The position numbers were made by a program, and so were the translations under genes. From Bog-473 sp963834405 (GTDB lineage Bacteria; Actinomycetota; Acidimicrobiia; Acidimicrobiales; RAAP-2), in the NCBI GenBank assembly GCA_963834405.1, contig CAWIBX010000005.1, positions 1,674,001 through 1,738,000 of the forward strand: a stretch of 64,000 nucleotides of DNA, read 5' to 3'. Under the pieces are notes generated by a model, which saw only the letters and a program-made list of their open reading frames with translations, ran no database searches and was not told the DNA's origin. Of this stretch, positions 54,071 through 63,092 are shown piece by piece (the stretch's first letter is position 1; each line of letters opens with the position of its first letter).

Positions 54071-54164
54071 GCTGGTCGCCCACCGGAGCGCCCGCCAACT
54101 CCGGCGGCGCCGGCGTACAAGTACCCTGGCCGCCGCACCGGGGATCCGGGGATCGCCCGGCCAC

Positions 54165-54683
54165 ATGGGGGTGGACGAACGTGGAGACGTGGACGACGTG
54201 ACGAACGTGACCGGCGTGAACGAGGCGGCCGAGCTCGAGGCCATACGGCAGCTGAAGTACGCGTACTTCCGCACGCTCGATCTCAAGGAGTTCGATGCAC
54301 TGGGCGCCCTGCTCACCGAGGACGCCACCGCCTCCTATGAGGACGGGCGGACGGTGTTGTCGGGACGCGCCGCCATCGTCGAGTGGCTGTCAGCCGCGCT
54401 CTCCGACCCGGGCATGGTGACCGAGCACCACGGCCACCACCCCGAGATCACGTTGACCTCCGGCGCCGAGGCGGAGGGCACCTGGTACCTCCAGGACCGC
54501 GTCATCATCCCGGCGGCCGACCTCGAAATCGGCGGGACCGCGTTCTACCGCGACCGCTACGTCAAAACGCCCGAGGGCTGGCGCATCGCGCACACCGGGT
54601 ACGTGCGCGTGTTCGAGGAACAGCGGACGCACTCGACGCTGGCGGTGCGCTCGTTCACATCTCGTTTCGGCTCGCCGGGCTGA
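54165..54683 (+). CDS. SnoaL/NTF2-like protein
   Basis: 172 residues. AELEAIRQLKYAYFRTLDLK, FDALGALLTEDATASYEDGR and GTAFYRDRYVKTPEGWRIAH form the NTF2-like cone found in SnoaL/ring-hydroxylating beta-subunit-like proteins. No clear catalytic set, so it could be an isomerase, dehydratase or binding protein. The start could be ATG 54165 or a GTG a few codons later. The 3' end overlaps the convergent aldo/keto reductase by 29 bp. Confidence 0.78.
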   Translation: MGVDERGDVDDVTNVTGVNEAAELEAIRQLKYAYFRTLDLKEFDALGALLTEDATASYEDGRTVLSGRAAIVEWLSAALSDPGMVTEHHGHHPEITLTSGAEAEGTWYLQDRVIIPAADLEIGGTAFYRDRYVKTPEGWRIAHTGYVRVFEEQRTHSTLAVRSFTSRFGSPG

Positions 54684-55662
54684 AGGTGAAGCCGGGGTCG
54701 AAGAGCGTTGTCGGCGCGAGGGCCTTCTCAATGGCCTCGACGAAGTCGGGCTCGAGCACGACGTCGAGGGCCTTGACGTTCTCCTTGATCTGCTCGGGGC
54801 GGCTCGCACCCACAATGGCGGCGCTCACGTTCTGGTTGAGGAGCACCCAGGCCAGCGCGACCGACGCCGGGGTGTAACCCGCCTCGCGGCACAGCGCGGC
54901 GTACTTCTGCACCGGCTCGAGCACCTCGTCGCGCAGGAGCCAGCCCATTTCGCCGCCCTCGGGGCCGGTCGCCCGCGTCCCCGCCGGGGGCGACGCGCCC
55001 GCGCCCGGCTGGTACTTGCCGGTCAGGACCCCCTGGGCCAGCGGCGACCACACGATCTGCCCCACGCCTTCCTTCTCACACAGCGGGACCACCTCGGCCT
55101 CAATCACGCGCCAGATGAGCGAGTACTGGGGCTGGTTCGACACGATGCGGTCGAAGCCCATTTCGTCGGCCAGCCGCAGCGCGTCCGCGATCTGCTCGGC
55201 CGTCCACTCCGACACGCCCACGTAGTGCACCTTGCCCTGGCGCACCAGGTCGTCGAACGCGCGCAGCGTCTCCTCGAGCGGCGCCTCGTAGTCGTAGCGG
55301 TGGGCCTGGAGCAGGTCCACGTGGTCGGTCTGCAGCCGCTCGAGCGAAGCGTGCAGCGACTCCACGATGTGCTTGCGCGACAGCCCGCGGTTGTTCGGGT
55401 TCGGGCCCGTCGGCCAGTAGACCTTCGTGAAGATCTCTATGGAGTCGCGCGCCACGCCCTTGAGCGCCCGCCCCAGCACGGACTCGGCGGCCCCGAGCGC
55501 GTAGGCGTCGGCCGTGTCGAAGGTCGTGATCCCCTCGTCGAGCGCCGCCTTCACGCAGGCCGCTGCCGCCGCTTCCTCAATCTGGCTGCCGTGGGTGATC
55601 CAGTTGCCGTAGGCGAGGGCCGAGACCAACATGCCCGAATTGCCGAGATGCCGATAGTCCAT
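54655..55662 (-). CDS. Aldo/keto reductase
   Basis: 335 residues. The catalytic tetrad is visible: Asp49 and Tyr54 in FDTADAYALG, Lys80 in EIFTKVYWP and His in LLQAHRYDYE. The C-terminal NADPH-binding IVGASRPEQIKENVKAL is typical of the YhdN/Kv-beta-like subgroup. ATG at 55662 with a TACGCT box 8 nt upstream. Its promoter overlaps that of the divergent ArfB-like gene. Confidence 0.88.
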   Translation of the reverse strand: MDYRHLGNSGMLVSALAYGNWITHGSQIEEAAAAACVKAALDEGITTFDTADAYALGAAESVLGRALKGVARDSIEIFTKVYWPTGPNPNNRGLSRKHIVESLHASLERLQTDHVDLLQAHRYDYEAPLEETLRAFDDLVRQGKVHYVGVSEWTAEQIADALRLADEMGFDRIVSNQPQYSLIWRVIEAEVVPLCEKEGVGQIVWSPLAQGVLTGKYQPGAGASPPAGTRATGPEGGEMGWLLRDEVLEPVQKYAALCREAGYTPASVALAWVLLNQNVSAAIVGASRPEQIKENVKALDVVLEPDFVEAIEKALAPTTLFDPGFTFSPASRNEM

Positions 55663-55700
55663 GGCTCCGGAGCGTATCCGTGGGCTCCTACGCTCGTCCT

Positions 55701-56123
55701 GTGCCCGGTGAGGAGACCCTGCACGTGCGCCGCGGGCTTGACGTCCCGCTGTCGGAGATCGAGTGGCGCGCCACGACACCGGGCGGCCCCGGCGGCCAGC
55801 ACGCCAACCGCACGCTCAGCCGGGTGGAGGTCCAGTTCGACGTCGCCGCCTCGCCCACCCTGGGCCCGCGCCAGCGCGCCCGGCTGCTGCAGCGGCTCGG
55901 CCCGGTGGTGCGGGCGAGCGCGTCGGAGTCGCGCTCGCAGGCCCGCAACCGCGAGCGGGCGCTGGAGCGCCTCGCCGCCAAGCTGGCCGACGCGCTGAAA
56001 GTCGAGCCGGCCCGCCGGCCGACCAAGCCGACCAAGCGCTCGCAGGAGCGCCGGGTGGAGTCGAAGCGGCGCCACGGGGAGGTCAAGCGCCGGCGGCGCC
56101 GGCCCGGCGTCGACGACGACTGA
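55701..56123 (+). CDS. arfB: ArfB/YaeJ-like peptidyl-tRNA hydrolase for stalled ribosomes
   Basis: 140 residues from GTG 55701. The class I release-factor domain has TTPGGPGGQHANRTLSRVEV with the GGQ motif at 31-33, which hydrolyses the ester of peptidyl-tRNA. A basic C-terminal tail (RSQERRVESKRRHGEVKRRR) fits the mRNA channel of stalled ribosomes. No stop-codon-recognition domain is present, as expected for ArfB. TACGCT ends exactly 6 nt before the GTG. Confidence 0.87.
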   Translation: MPGEETLHVRRGLDVPLSEIEWRATTPGGPGGQHANRTLSRVEVQFDVAASPTLGPRQRARLLQRLGPVVRASASESRSQARNRERALERLAAKLADALKVEPARRPTKPTKRSQERRVESKRRHGEVKRRRRRPGVDDD

Positions 56124-56139
56124 CCCAGGCCGGCCGGCT

Positions 56140-56178
56140 CAGCCCGGCAGCGCAGCCCGGCAGCTCAGCCCGGCAGTT
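56140..56178. repeat. Three tandem 13-bp repeats between convergent genes
   Basis: CAGCCCGGCAG plus two variable bases is repeated at 56140, 56153 and 56166, filling the gap between the arfB-like stop and the surE stop. A fourth partial copy CAGCCG runs into surE. Confidence 0.7.
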
Positions 56179-57116
56179 CAGCCGCCAAACTCGAACCCTT
56201 CGAGTGCGCCCGCCAGCCCGCCGTCGAGCTGGTCCAGCAGCTCCGCGTCGTCCTCGGCCCGCGGCCCGCGCAGCGCCGTCAGCGCGGCGTAGCCCTCGGC
56301 CACCAGCGTGGCGTCCTCGGCGCCGGCGTCGGCCAGCCCGAGGTCGCCCGAGTGGGGGAACGGCGACCCGACCGTCAGCACGATCTCGCCCTTCTCCTCC
56401 GGCTCGCCCTCCATGACCGAGCGCGCCGCCTCGGCGGCCGCCGGGCCTTCCATCTCCTCGGGGTTGGGCGCCACCCACGTGCCGGCACCGCCGCCCCGGG
56501 CGGACTTGATCAGGCCGGCGCCGCTCACCCGGGCCCAGCGCACGCCGCGGATCTCCCCGAGTGGCAACGCCGGCACGTTGAGGTTGAGCACCGTGCGCAC
56601 CGGCGCGTCCATCAAAAGGGGGATGAGGGCGACGGCCAGCTCGGCCGCCGACCCCCACGGCTCCGGTTCCGGGCCCGCCCGCAGCGAGACCGCCAGCGCG
56701 CTGATCCCCAGTTGGCTCGCCGTCAACGCCGCGCCCACCGTGCCCGAGTGGAGCACCGACCGTCCCACGTTGACCCCGCGGTTGATGCCCGACAGCACCA
56801 GGTCCGGCTTCGGCCCCACGGCACCCAGTGCGCCCGCAATCACCGCGAGCGCCGGCGACGCGTCAAGCCCGTACGCCTCGACCTGTTCGGCCCCCTCCAC
56901 GAACGCCCGCTGGTAGGTGATGGCCGTGCGGTCCACCACGTGCCCGACCGACGCGCTCGCCCCGCTGTAGTTGGAGCTGGGCGCCACCACCACGACCTCG
57001 TGCCGGGTCCCGGGACCGTCCGCTCCGGCCGCCTCCGCCCAGCGCACCACCGACCGGGTCAGCGCCGCCAAGCCAGGTGCCCCCACCCCGTCGTCGTTGG
57101 TCACGAGAATCCTCAC
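56178..57116 (-). CDS. surE: 5'/3'-nucleotidase SurE
   Basis: 312 residues. N-terminal RILVTNDDGVGAPGLAAL holds the metal-binding Asp-Asp; VVAPSSNYSGASASV and LVLSGINRGVNVGRSVLHSG provide the remaining metal and phosphate ligands. It dephosphorylates nucleoside monophosphates and related substrates. The C-terminus is longer and more acidic than typical. GTG start at 57116 with TAGCGT 8 nt upstream. Confidence 0.89.
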   Translation of the reverse strand: MRILVTNDDGVGAPGLAALTRSVVRWAEAAGADGPGTRHEVVVVAPSSNYSGASASVGHVVDRTAITYQRAFVEGAEQVEAYGLDASPALAVIAGALGAVGPKPDLVLSGINRGVNVGRSVLHSGTVGAALTASQLGISALAVSLRAGPEPEPWGSAAELAVALIPLLMDAPVRTVLNLNVPALPLGEIRGVRWARVSGAGLIKSARGGGAGTWVAPNPEEMEGPAAAEAARSVMEGEPEEKGEIVLTVGSPFPHSGDLGLADAGAEDATLVAEGYAALTALRGPRAEDDAELLDQLDGGLAGALEGFEFGG

Positions 57117-57266
57117 GCCGCTGCACGCTACCGGCCCCCGCCCGAGCCGCCCGGGCCGCCCCCGGGGCCGTCACCGGGCGTTCGTGTCCCGGTCACCCGC
57201 CCGTCGCGGGCGTCGCGGGCACCCTCCCCCCTCCCGCCTGTCCTGGGGTGATTCAATTCACTCGCC

Positions 57267-58211
57267 ATGAGCCTCCGGACGCCCAGGATCTCGGTCGCCT
57301 CGCCGACCGGGCAGCAGTGGCGCATCGGGCACGGGCGCCAGGAGCTGGTCGTCTGTGAGGTCGGGGCCACACTGCGCTCGTACACGGTGGGGGACACGCC
57401 CGTTCTCGATGGCTTCGGCCCCGACGAGTGGTCGCACTCCAGCCGCGGGCAGGTCCTGGCCCCCTGGCCCAACCGTCTGGCCGACGGGCGCTACGAGTTC
57501 AACGGGGTGCGGGCCCAGGCCGCGCTCGACGAGCCGGAGCGGCGCAACGCCATCCACGGCCTCGTGCGCTGGCTGCCCTGGACCCTGCAGACGCGCCATC
57601 AGAACCAGGTGTCGCTGCGGCTGCAGCTCCACCCCTCGCCCGGCTACCCGTTCTCGCTCCTCCTCGAGCTCGAGTACCACGTGGGTCGGGACGGCCTCAC
57701 GGTCACCACCAGGGCCCAGTCCATGGAGGAGGGCCCCGTGCCGTTCGGCCTGGGCTTCCACCCCTACCTCACCGCCGGGCCCGAGTCCGTCGACGGGGCC
57801 ATCCTGCTGGTGCCGGCGCGCCACACGCTCGACCTCGACGACCGCGGGCTGCCGACCGGCGCGCTCACGCCGGTGGAGGGCACCGAACGCGACTACACGA
57901 CGGCCCGTTTCGTCGGCCCCGCCGTCCTCGATACGGCCTACACCACCCTGGAGCGGGACGCCGGCGGCCTCGCCCGCGCCAGCCTCGACGCGCCCGGCGG
58001 CGCCACCGGCGCCGAGCTCTGGGTCGATCGCGGCTTCCCCTACCTCATGGTGTACACGGGCGACACGCTGACCGAGGTGGCGCGGCGCCGGCGGGCGGTC
58101 GCCATAGAGCCCATGTCGTGCCCGCCCAACGCCCTGCGGACGGGCAAGGACGTCATCGGCCTGCAGCCGGGGCAGGAGTGGTCGGCCCGCTGGGGCATCG
58201 TCCCGCGGTGA
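57267..58211 (+). CDS. Aldose 1-epimerase family protein
   Basis: 314 residues. QVLAPWPNRLADGRYEFNG with the substrate-binding Arg, NAIHGLVRWLPW (His), PFGLGFHPYLTAG (catalytic His) and AIEPMSCPPNAL (catalytic Glu) match the galactose mutarotase-like fold. It interconverts anomers of a hexose or hexose-6-phosphate. It lies 7 bp before the next SDR. Confidence 0.88.
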   Translation: MSLRTPRISVASPTGQQWRIGHGRQELVVCEVGATLRSYTVGDTPVLDGFGPDEWSHSSRGQVLAPWPNRLADGRYEFNGVRAQAALDEPERRNAIHGLVRWLPWTLQTRHQNQVSLRLQLHPSPGYPFSLLLELEYHVGRDGLTVTTRAQSMEEGPVPFGLGFHPYLTAGPESVDGAILLVPARHTLDLDDRGLPTGALTPVEGTERDYTTARFVGPAVLDTAYTTLERDAGGLARASLDAPGGATGAELWVDRGFPYLMVYTGDTLTEVARRRRAVAIEPMSCPPNALRTGKDVIGLQPGQEWSARWGIVPR

Positions 58212-58218
58212 GTCGCCC

Positions 58219-58956
58219 GTGACGGCACCGCTGGCCGGCCACGTCGCGCTCGTCACCGGTTCGTCGAGCGGCATCGGCGCCGCGACCGCCCGCGCCTTCG
58301 CCGACGCGGGCGCCGCCGTCCTCGTCAACTCGGCGCGCTCGGTGACCGCGGGCGAGGCCGTGGCGGCCTCGCTGCCCGACGCCCTCTACGTGCAGGGCGA
58401 CATCACGGAGGAAGGCACGCCCGAGCGACTCGTGGCGGCGGCCGTCGACCGCTGGGGGCGCCTCGACACCCTCGTCAACAATGCGGGTACCACCGCCGTC
58501 ATCCCACACCACGACCTCGCGGCGGCACCCGTCGACGTGTGGCGCCGCATCTTCGAGACGAACGTTTTCGGCACGTGGGCCATGACCGTGGTCGCCCTGC
58601 CCGCGTTGCGCGAGGCCCGCGGTTCGGTGGTCAACGTGGCGTCGGTCGCGGGCGTGCGTCCGGTGGGCTCGTCCATCCCCTACGCGTCCAGCAAGGCCGC
58701 GTTGAACCACCTGACCGTGCTGTTGGCCAAGGTGGTCGGGCCCGAGGTGCGGGTGAACGCGGTGGCGCCGGGGCTGGTGGACACGCCGTGGACCGCCGAC
58801 TGGGACGTGATCCGCCAGGCGGTGCAGCAGATGGCACCCTTGCGCCGCTCGGGCCGGCCCGAGGACATCGCCGAGGTGATCCTCGCCCTGGCCCGTTCGG
58901 CCTACGTGACGGGGCAGGTCCTGGTGGTCGACGGCGGGATGTCGATCGCGACCTGA
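58219..58956 (+). CDS. Short-chain dehydrogenase/reductase
   Basis: 245 residues, classical SDR: VTGSSSGIGAATARAF, VNNAGTTAVIP, NVASVAGVRPV and active-site YASSKAALNHL. C-terminal TGQVLVVDGGMSIAT is typical. Substrate unknown; it is close behind the mutarotase gene and may act on a sugar derivative. Confidence 0.87.
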   Translation: MTAPLAGHVALVTGSSSGIGAATARAFADAGAAVLVNSARSVTAGEAVAASLPDALYVQGDITEEGTPERLVAAAVDRWGRLDTLVNNAGTTAVIPHHDLAAAPVDVWRRIFETNVFGTWAMTVVALPALREARGSVVNVASVAGVRPVGSSIPYASSKAALNHLTVLLAKVVGPEVRVNAVAPGLVDTPWTADWDVIRQAVQQMAPLRRSGRPEDIAEVILALARSAYVTGQVLVVDGGMSIAT

Positions 58957-59001
58957 CGCGGTCCCGTGCCCCGACCGTCGGGCGCGTGGCAGAGTGCCGG
59001 C

Positions 59002-59976
59002 ATGCGATTCGTCGTGTTCGGGGCCGGCGCCATCGGCGGCGCGGCCGGCGCCCGGCTGTTCCAGAAGGGCTACGAGGTGACCCTCGTGGCGCGGGGTGCG
59101 CACGGGGAGGCCCTGCGCTCGGGCCTGGTCCTCGAGGCCCCGGACGAGTCCGTCACGCTCCCCATCCCTACCGAGACCGACCCGTCGCGCCTGAGCTGGA
59201 CCGACGACACCGTCGTGCTCCTGGCGGTCAAGGGGCAGCACACCGACGAGGCGCTCGGGCAGCTCGTCGCGGCCCCGGCCGGGACGCCGGTGGTCTGCAT
59301 GCAGAACGGCGTCGAGAACGAGCGGCGCGTGCTGCGGCACTTCGCCAACACCTACGGCATGTGCGTGATGTGCCCGGCCACCCAGCTGCGGCCCGGGGTG
59401 GTGCAGGTGCACTCGGCGCCGGTGACCGGCCTGCTCGACCTGGGCCGGTACCCGGAGGGCATGGACGACGCGGGCCAGGCCATCGCCGACGCCATCGACA
59501 CGACGACCTTCCAGTCGGTCGCCCGGCCGGACATCATGCGGTGGAAGTACCGCAAGCTGCTCATGAACCTGGCCAACGCGGTCGAGGCGCTCTCCGGCCC
59601 CGGGGGCCGCTTCAGCCCGCTGGCCAAGGAGGCGCAGCGCGAGGGCAAGGAGGCCCTGGCCGCCGCCGGCATCGCGGTCGCCAGTGCGGAGGAGGACCGT
59701 GCGCGCCGGGCCGATCACCTGCAGCTGTCCACGACGACGTCGGGGGACTGGCGGGGCGGGTCGACCTGGCAGAGCCTCGCCCGCGGCGCCGGGTCCATCG
59801 AGGCCCCGTTCCTCAACGGTGAGATCGTCCTCCTGGGCGCTCTGCACGGCGTCCCCACCCCGGTGAACGCGTTGCTCGAGCGACTCGCCGTGCAGGCGGC
59901 CGCCGAGGGGGCCGCGCCGGGGACGTGGGGGATAGAGGAGCTGAGCGCGCGGGCCGGGGTCCCCCATGGCGAGTGA
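59002..59976 (+). CDS. Ketopantoate-reductase-like protein (ApbA/PanE family)
   Basis: 324 residues. NADP motif FVVFGAGAIGGAAGARLFQK, VVLLAVKGQHTDEAL, VVCMQNGVENE and the catalytic Lys in MRWKYRKLLMNLANAVEAL match PanE. Family members either reduce 2-dehydropantoate for pantothenate synthesis or other 2-oxo acids. The C-terminal domain lacks some typical sequence, so a paralogue is possible. Overlaps the next gene by 11 bp. Confidence 0.82.
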   Translation: MRFVVFGAGAIGGAAGARLFQKGYEVTLVARGAHGEALRSGLVLEAPDESVTLPIPTETDPSRLSWTDDTVVLLAVKGQHTDEALGQLVAAPAGTPVVCMQNGVENERRVLRHFANTYGMCVMCPATQLRPGVVQVHSAPVTGLLDLGRYPEGMDDAGQAIADAIDTTTFQSVARPDIMRWKYRKLLMNLANAVEALSGPGGRFSPLAKEAQREGKEALAAAGIAVASAEEDRARRADHLQLSTTTSGDWRGGSTWQSLARGAGSIEAPFLNGEIVLLGALHGVPTPVNALLERLAVQAAAEGAAPGTWGIEELSARAGVPHGE

Positions 59977-60445
59977 GCGCGCCGGCGCGCTGGCGGACGA
60001 CTTCGCGACGGCGAACGCGGAGGCAACGGCGTTCGTGCGCGGCTGCAGCGACGACGAGTGGAACCGGACCGTGCCCGGGGAGGGCTGGTCGGTGGCGGTG
60101 GTGCTGCACCACATCGCCGTGAGCCACGGCCACGGCGTGCGCTGGCTGACGGACATGCGGAGCGGCGAAGGGGTCACCGACACGGCGGAGGGCATCGACC
60201 GCGAGAACGCCGCCCACGCGGTGCGCATGGAACGGGTCGGCAAGGACGAGACGGTCACCCTGCTCGAGCAGAACGGCGCCGAGCTCGAGGAGGCCCTGCG
60301 CTCCCTGTCCGAGGACGAGCTCGACCGCAGTGCGCCCTTCGGTCCCGCCGGCGGGCGCGCCTTGCCCACCGAGGCACTCGCGGCCGTCGCGGCCCGCCAC
60401 ACCCGCGAACACCTGGCGCACGCGCGCCACGCGGTCGCCCCCTGA
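59966..60445 (+). CDS. DinB-like/maleylpyruvate-isomerase-type protein
   Basis: 159 residues. Four-helix-bundle with histidines in VVLHHIAVSHGHGVRWL and RHTREHLAHARHAV for a metal. Similar actinobacterial proteins use mycothiol. Function unknown. It overlaps the ketopantoate-reductase-like gene, so the two are co-translated. Confidence 0.78.
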   Translation: MASERAGALADDFATANAEATAFVRGCSDDEWNRTVPGEGWSVAVVLHHIAVSHGHGVRWLTDMRSGEGVTDTAEGIDRENAAHAVRMERVGKDETVTLLEQNGAELEEALRSLSEDELDRSAPFGPAGGRALPTEALAAVAARHTREHLAHARHAVAP

Positions 60446-60462
60446 GCCGGCGGACGCCGCCG

Positions 60463-62745
60463 TCAGTCCGCGTGCAGAGCGGCCTGCACTTCGTCGGCCG
60501 CCTCGGGCCGCAGCGCACCCGGCGCCTCGACGCGCAGCTGGTGCACGACACCCGTGAAGGGCGCCGGGGGCTCGTAGCGCGGCGACACCGGGAATCCGGA
60601 GTCGTGGCCGAAACGCAGTCCCGCCCCTCCGTGCTGGAGCGCGAGGGGGAGCGTCCCCTCGACCGGCGTCTCGTCCACCTGCGCGCCGTCCACGAAGAGC
60701 ACCATCCGCCCGTCGTCGCCGTGGCCGCCCAAGCCGTAGAAGACGGCGATCTCGTGCCGCCCCGCCGCCAGCGACGCCGGGGTGGCGAGCTCCAGCGCGT
60801 CGGCGGCGCGCGCGAAGGTGAAGTGCATACGGCCGTCGACCGCGTAGAGCGCGTAGCCCCCGAACCAGTCGCCGAGGGCGAAGACGACGCCGGACGCCCC
60901 GGCGTCGACGTCGACGTCCGCCGTCATGCGGAAGCCGCCCCACAGCAGGGGAACCGACTCGTCGCACACGGGGCCGCCCCCCGGCCGGAACGTGCGGCCC
61001 GGCCCGGCCGGCCAGGCCGGCGGGACGAACCCGGCCAGGCGGTCGACCAGGCCGTCGGAGATGGGCAGCACGTTGTTGCGTGCCGCCTCGGCCATCCAGA
61101 GCTCAGTGAGGTGCCGAACCCGCTCCGGTTCCTCGGCGGCGCGGTCGGTGGACTCGGAGAAGTCCTCTCCCAGGTCGAAGAGCTCCCAGCGGTCGTCGTC
61201 GAAGCGGCGGCTCCCGACGGCGAGCTCCTCCTCGTCGCGCACGCCCGTGCTGATGTGGTCGGTCGTGGCCTTCCAGCCGTCGTGGTAGATGGAGCGCGAG
61301 CCGAGCATCTCGAAGTACTGGGTGCGCCGTGACTCCGGCGCCGCCGGGTCGCTCAGCACCGGCAACAGGCTGAGCCCGTCCATGGGTTGTTGCGCCACGC
61401 CGTCGACCGCTTCGGGCACCTCCAGCCCGGCCGCCTCCAGGACGGTCGGCATGAGGTCCACGGCGTGGGTGAACTGCGGGCGCATGGCGCCCGGGCTCGC
61501 GACGTGCCCGGGCCAGTGGACGATGAGCGGGGTGCGCGTCCCGCCGAGCCAGGTGTAGCGCTTCCAGAGACGGAGCGGTGCGTTGCCCGCCCAGGCCCAG
61601 CCCCAGGAGTAGTGGTTGTAGGTCGTGTAGCCGCCCCAGTCGTCGTAGTGGGCGAGGTTCTCCACCAACGACTCCTGGCCGTGGGCGGTGAAGCGGTGCT
61701 CGTTGAACGTGCCCTGGGTGCCGCCTTCGGCGCTGGCCCCGTTGTCCGAGAACACCAGCACCATGGTGTTGTCCAGGTACCCGAGCCGTCCCAGCGACTC
61801 GAGCACCCGCCCGATCTGGGCGTCGGTGTGGGTGAGGAAGCCGGCGAACACCTCCTGCTGCCGTGCGAACATACGCCGCTCGTCGGCCGAGAGGTCGTCC
61901 CACGCGGCGACCCACGGGGGGCGCTCGGTCAGCGTCGTGCTCTCGGGGACGACCCCCGCCGCCACCTGGCGCGCGAACACCTCGTCCCGCCAGGCGTCCC
62001 ATCCCTTGTCGAAGACCCCGCGGTAGGGCTCCACCCACTCGGGCCGCACGTGGTGGGGCGCGTGCATGGCCCCGAACGCGAGATAGAGGAAGTACGGCTT
62101 GCCCGGCGCCGCCTGCTGCTGGTCCTGCACCATGCGGATCGCCTGCTCGGCCAGGTCCTCGCTCAGGTGGTAGCCGTCCTCGGGGCGCCGCGGCGGCTCC
62201 ACGTAGTGGTTGTCGCTGAGGAGGTTCGGCGTCCAGTGGTTGGTGTCGCCTTGCAGGAAGCCGTAGTACCGCTCGAAGCCCAGGCCGAGCGGCCAGGTGT
62301 CGAAGGGGCCCGCGGCCGAGCGCTGCCAGCGCGGGGTCAGGTGCCACTTGCCGACCGCCAGCGTCGAATAGCCGGCGTCCCGCAGGAGGCGGGGGAGGGT
62401 GGCGGCGCTCTTGGGCAGCCGTCCGTGGTAGCCGGGAAAGCCGAGCGGGATGTCGGTGAGGAACCCCAGCCCGACGGCGTGGTGGTTGCGTCCGGTCAAC
62501 AGACAGGCGCGCGTCGGTGAGCACAGGGCGGTCACGTGGAAGCGGTTGAACGGCGCGCCGTCCGCCGCCAGGCGGTTCATGTGCGGTGTCGCGATGTCGG
62601 AGCCGAACGAGCCCAGGTGCGCGAAGCCGGTGTCGTCGAGGACGACGACGACGACGTTCGGCGCGCCGGCCGGCGGCTTGGGGTCGTGGGGGAAACTCGG
62701 TGTCGACTCCGCCGCCGTGAAGCCGATCTCCTGGTGTTCGGTCAT
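60463..62745 (-). CDS. Arylsulfatase (formylglycine type)
   Basis: 760 residues. VVVVVLDDTGFAHLGSFGSD supplies the metal Asp pair. The sulfatase signature CSPTRACLLTGRN (Cys75, Arg79) shows Cys that would be oxidised to formylglycine. AVGKWHLTPRW and VFSDNGASAEGGTQGTF complete the active site. A ~150-residue C-terminal beta domain (VFALGDWFGGYALYAVDGRM) is present, as in large AtsA-like arylsulfatases. It releases sulfate from organic esters, which fits the sulfate importer at the other end of the window. No signal peptide is evident. Confidence 0.9.
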   Translation of the reverse strand: MTEHQEIGFTAAESTPSFPHDPKPPAGAPNVVVVVLDDTGFAHLGSFGSDIATPHMNRLAADGAPFNRFHVTALCSPTRACLLTGRNHHAVGLGFLTDIPLGFPGYHGRLPKSAATLPRLLRDAGYSTLAVGKWHLTPRWQRSAAGPFDTWPLGLGFERYYGFLQGDTNHWTPNLLSDNHYVEPPRRPEDGYHLSEDLAEQAIRMVQDQQQAAPGKPYFLYLAFGAMHAPHHVRPEWVEPYRGVFDKGWDAWRDEVFARQVAAGVVPESTTLTERPPWVAAWDDLSADERRMFARQQEVFAGFLTHTDAQIGRVLESLGRLGYLDNTMVLVFSDNGASAEGGTQGTFNEHRFTAHGQESLVENLAHYDDWGGYTTYNHYSWGWAWAGNAPLRLWKRYTWLGGTRTPLIVHWPGHVASPGAMRPQFTHAVDLMPTVLEAAGLEVPEAVDGVAQQPMDGLSLLPVLSDPAAPESRRTQYFEMLGSRSIYHDGWKATTDHISTGVRDEEELAVGSRRFDDDRWELFDLGEDFSESTDRAAEEPERVRHLTELWMAEAARNNVLPISDGLVDRLAGFVPPAWPAGPGRTFRPGGGPVCDESVPLLWGGFRMTADVDVDAGASGVVFALGDWFGGYALYAVDGRMHFTFARAADALELATPASLAAGRHEIAVFYGLGGHGDDGRMVLFVDGAQVDETPVEGTLPLALQHGGAGLRFGHDSGFPVSPRYEPPAPFTGVVHQLRVEAPGALRPEAADEVQAALHAD

Positions 62746-62804
62746 GGCAGGTGACGATATCGGGTCGGGGTCGCGTCGCCCGGGCCATGGCTAACGTGGG
62801 GCCG

Positions 62805-63092
62805 ATGCAGGGCCACCTGCCCGGACCGCCGCAGCCGCACTTCCCCACCGGGCTCGCGCCCTACGTCGGCTATCTGGCCACCCGTGAGCCGCGGCCCTTC
62901 GATGACCGGCCCCCGGCCGAAGGTTCCGGTGACGAGACTGGCGCCTACCCGGCGCTCGATCAATTCGACGACGTCGGGAGCTGGGAGCGGATACACCCTC
63001 CGCTGTTCAAGGCGACCGCCGTGGTCGTCTCACTCAGCCTGGTGCTGGCCGGCCTCGGCACCGTCGTGCAGCTCCTGCTCGCCGGTCACTGA
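62805..63092 (+). CDS. Small protein with one C-terminal membrane helix
   Basis: 95 residues from ATG 62805 (TAACGT box 7 nt upstream; ATG 62787 also open). A Pro-rich cytosolic part (GPPQPHFPTGLAPYVGYLAT, DDRPPAEGSG) ends in one tail helix AVVVSLSLVLAGLGTVVQLL. Unknown function. Its 3' end overlaps the convergent gene by 7 bp. Confidence 0.65.
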   Translation: MQGHLPGPPQPHFPTGLAPYVGYLATREPRPFDDRPPAEGSGDETGAYPALDQFDDVGSWERIHPPLFKATAVVVSLSLVLAGLGTVVQLLLAGH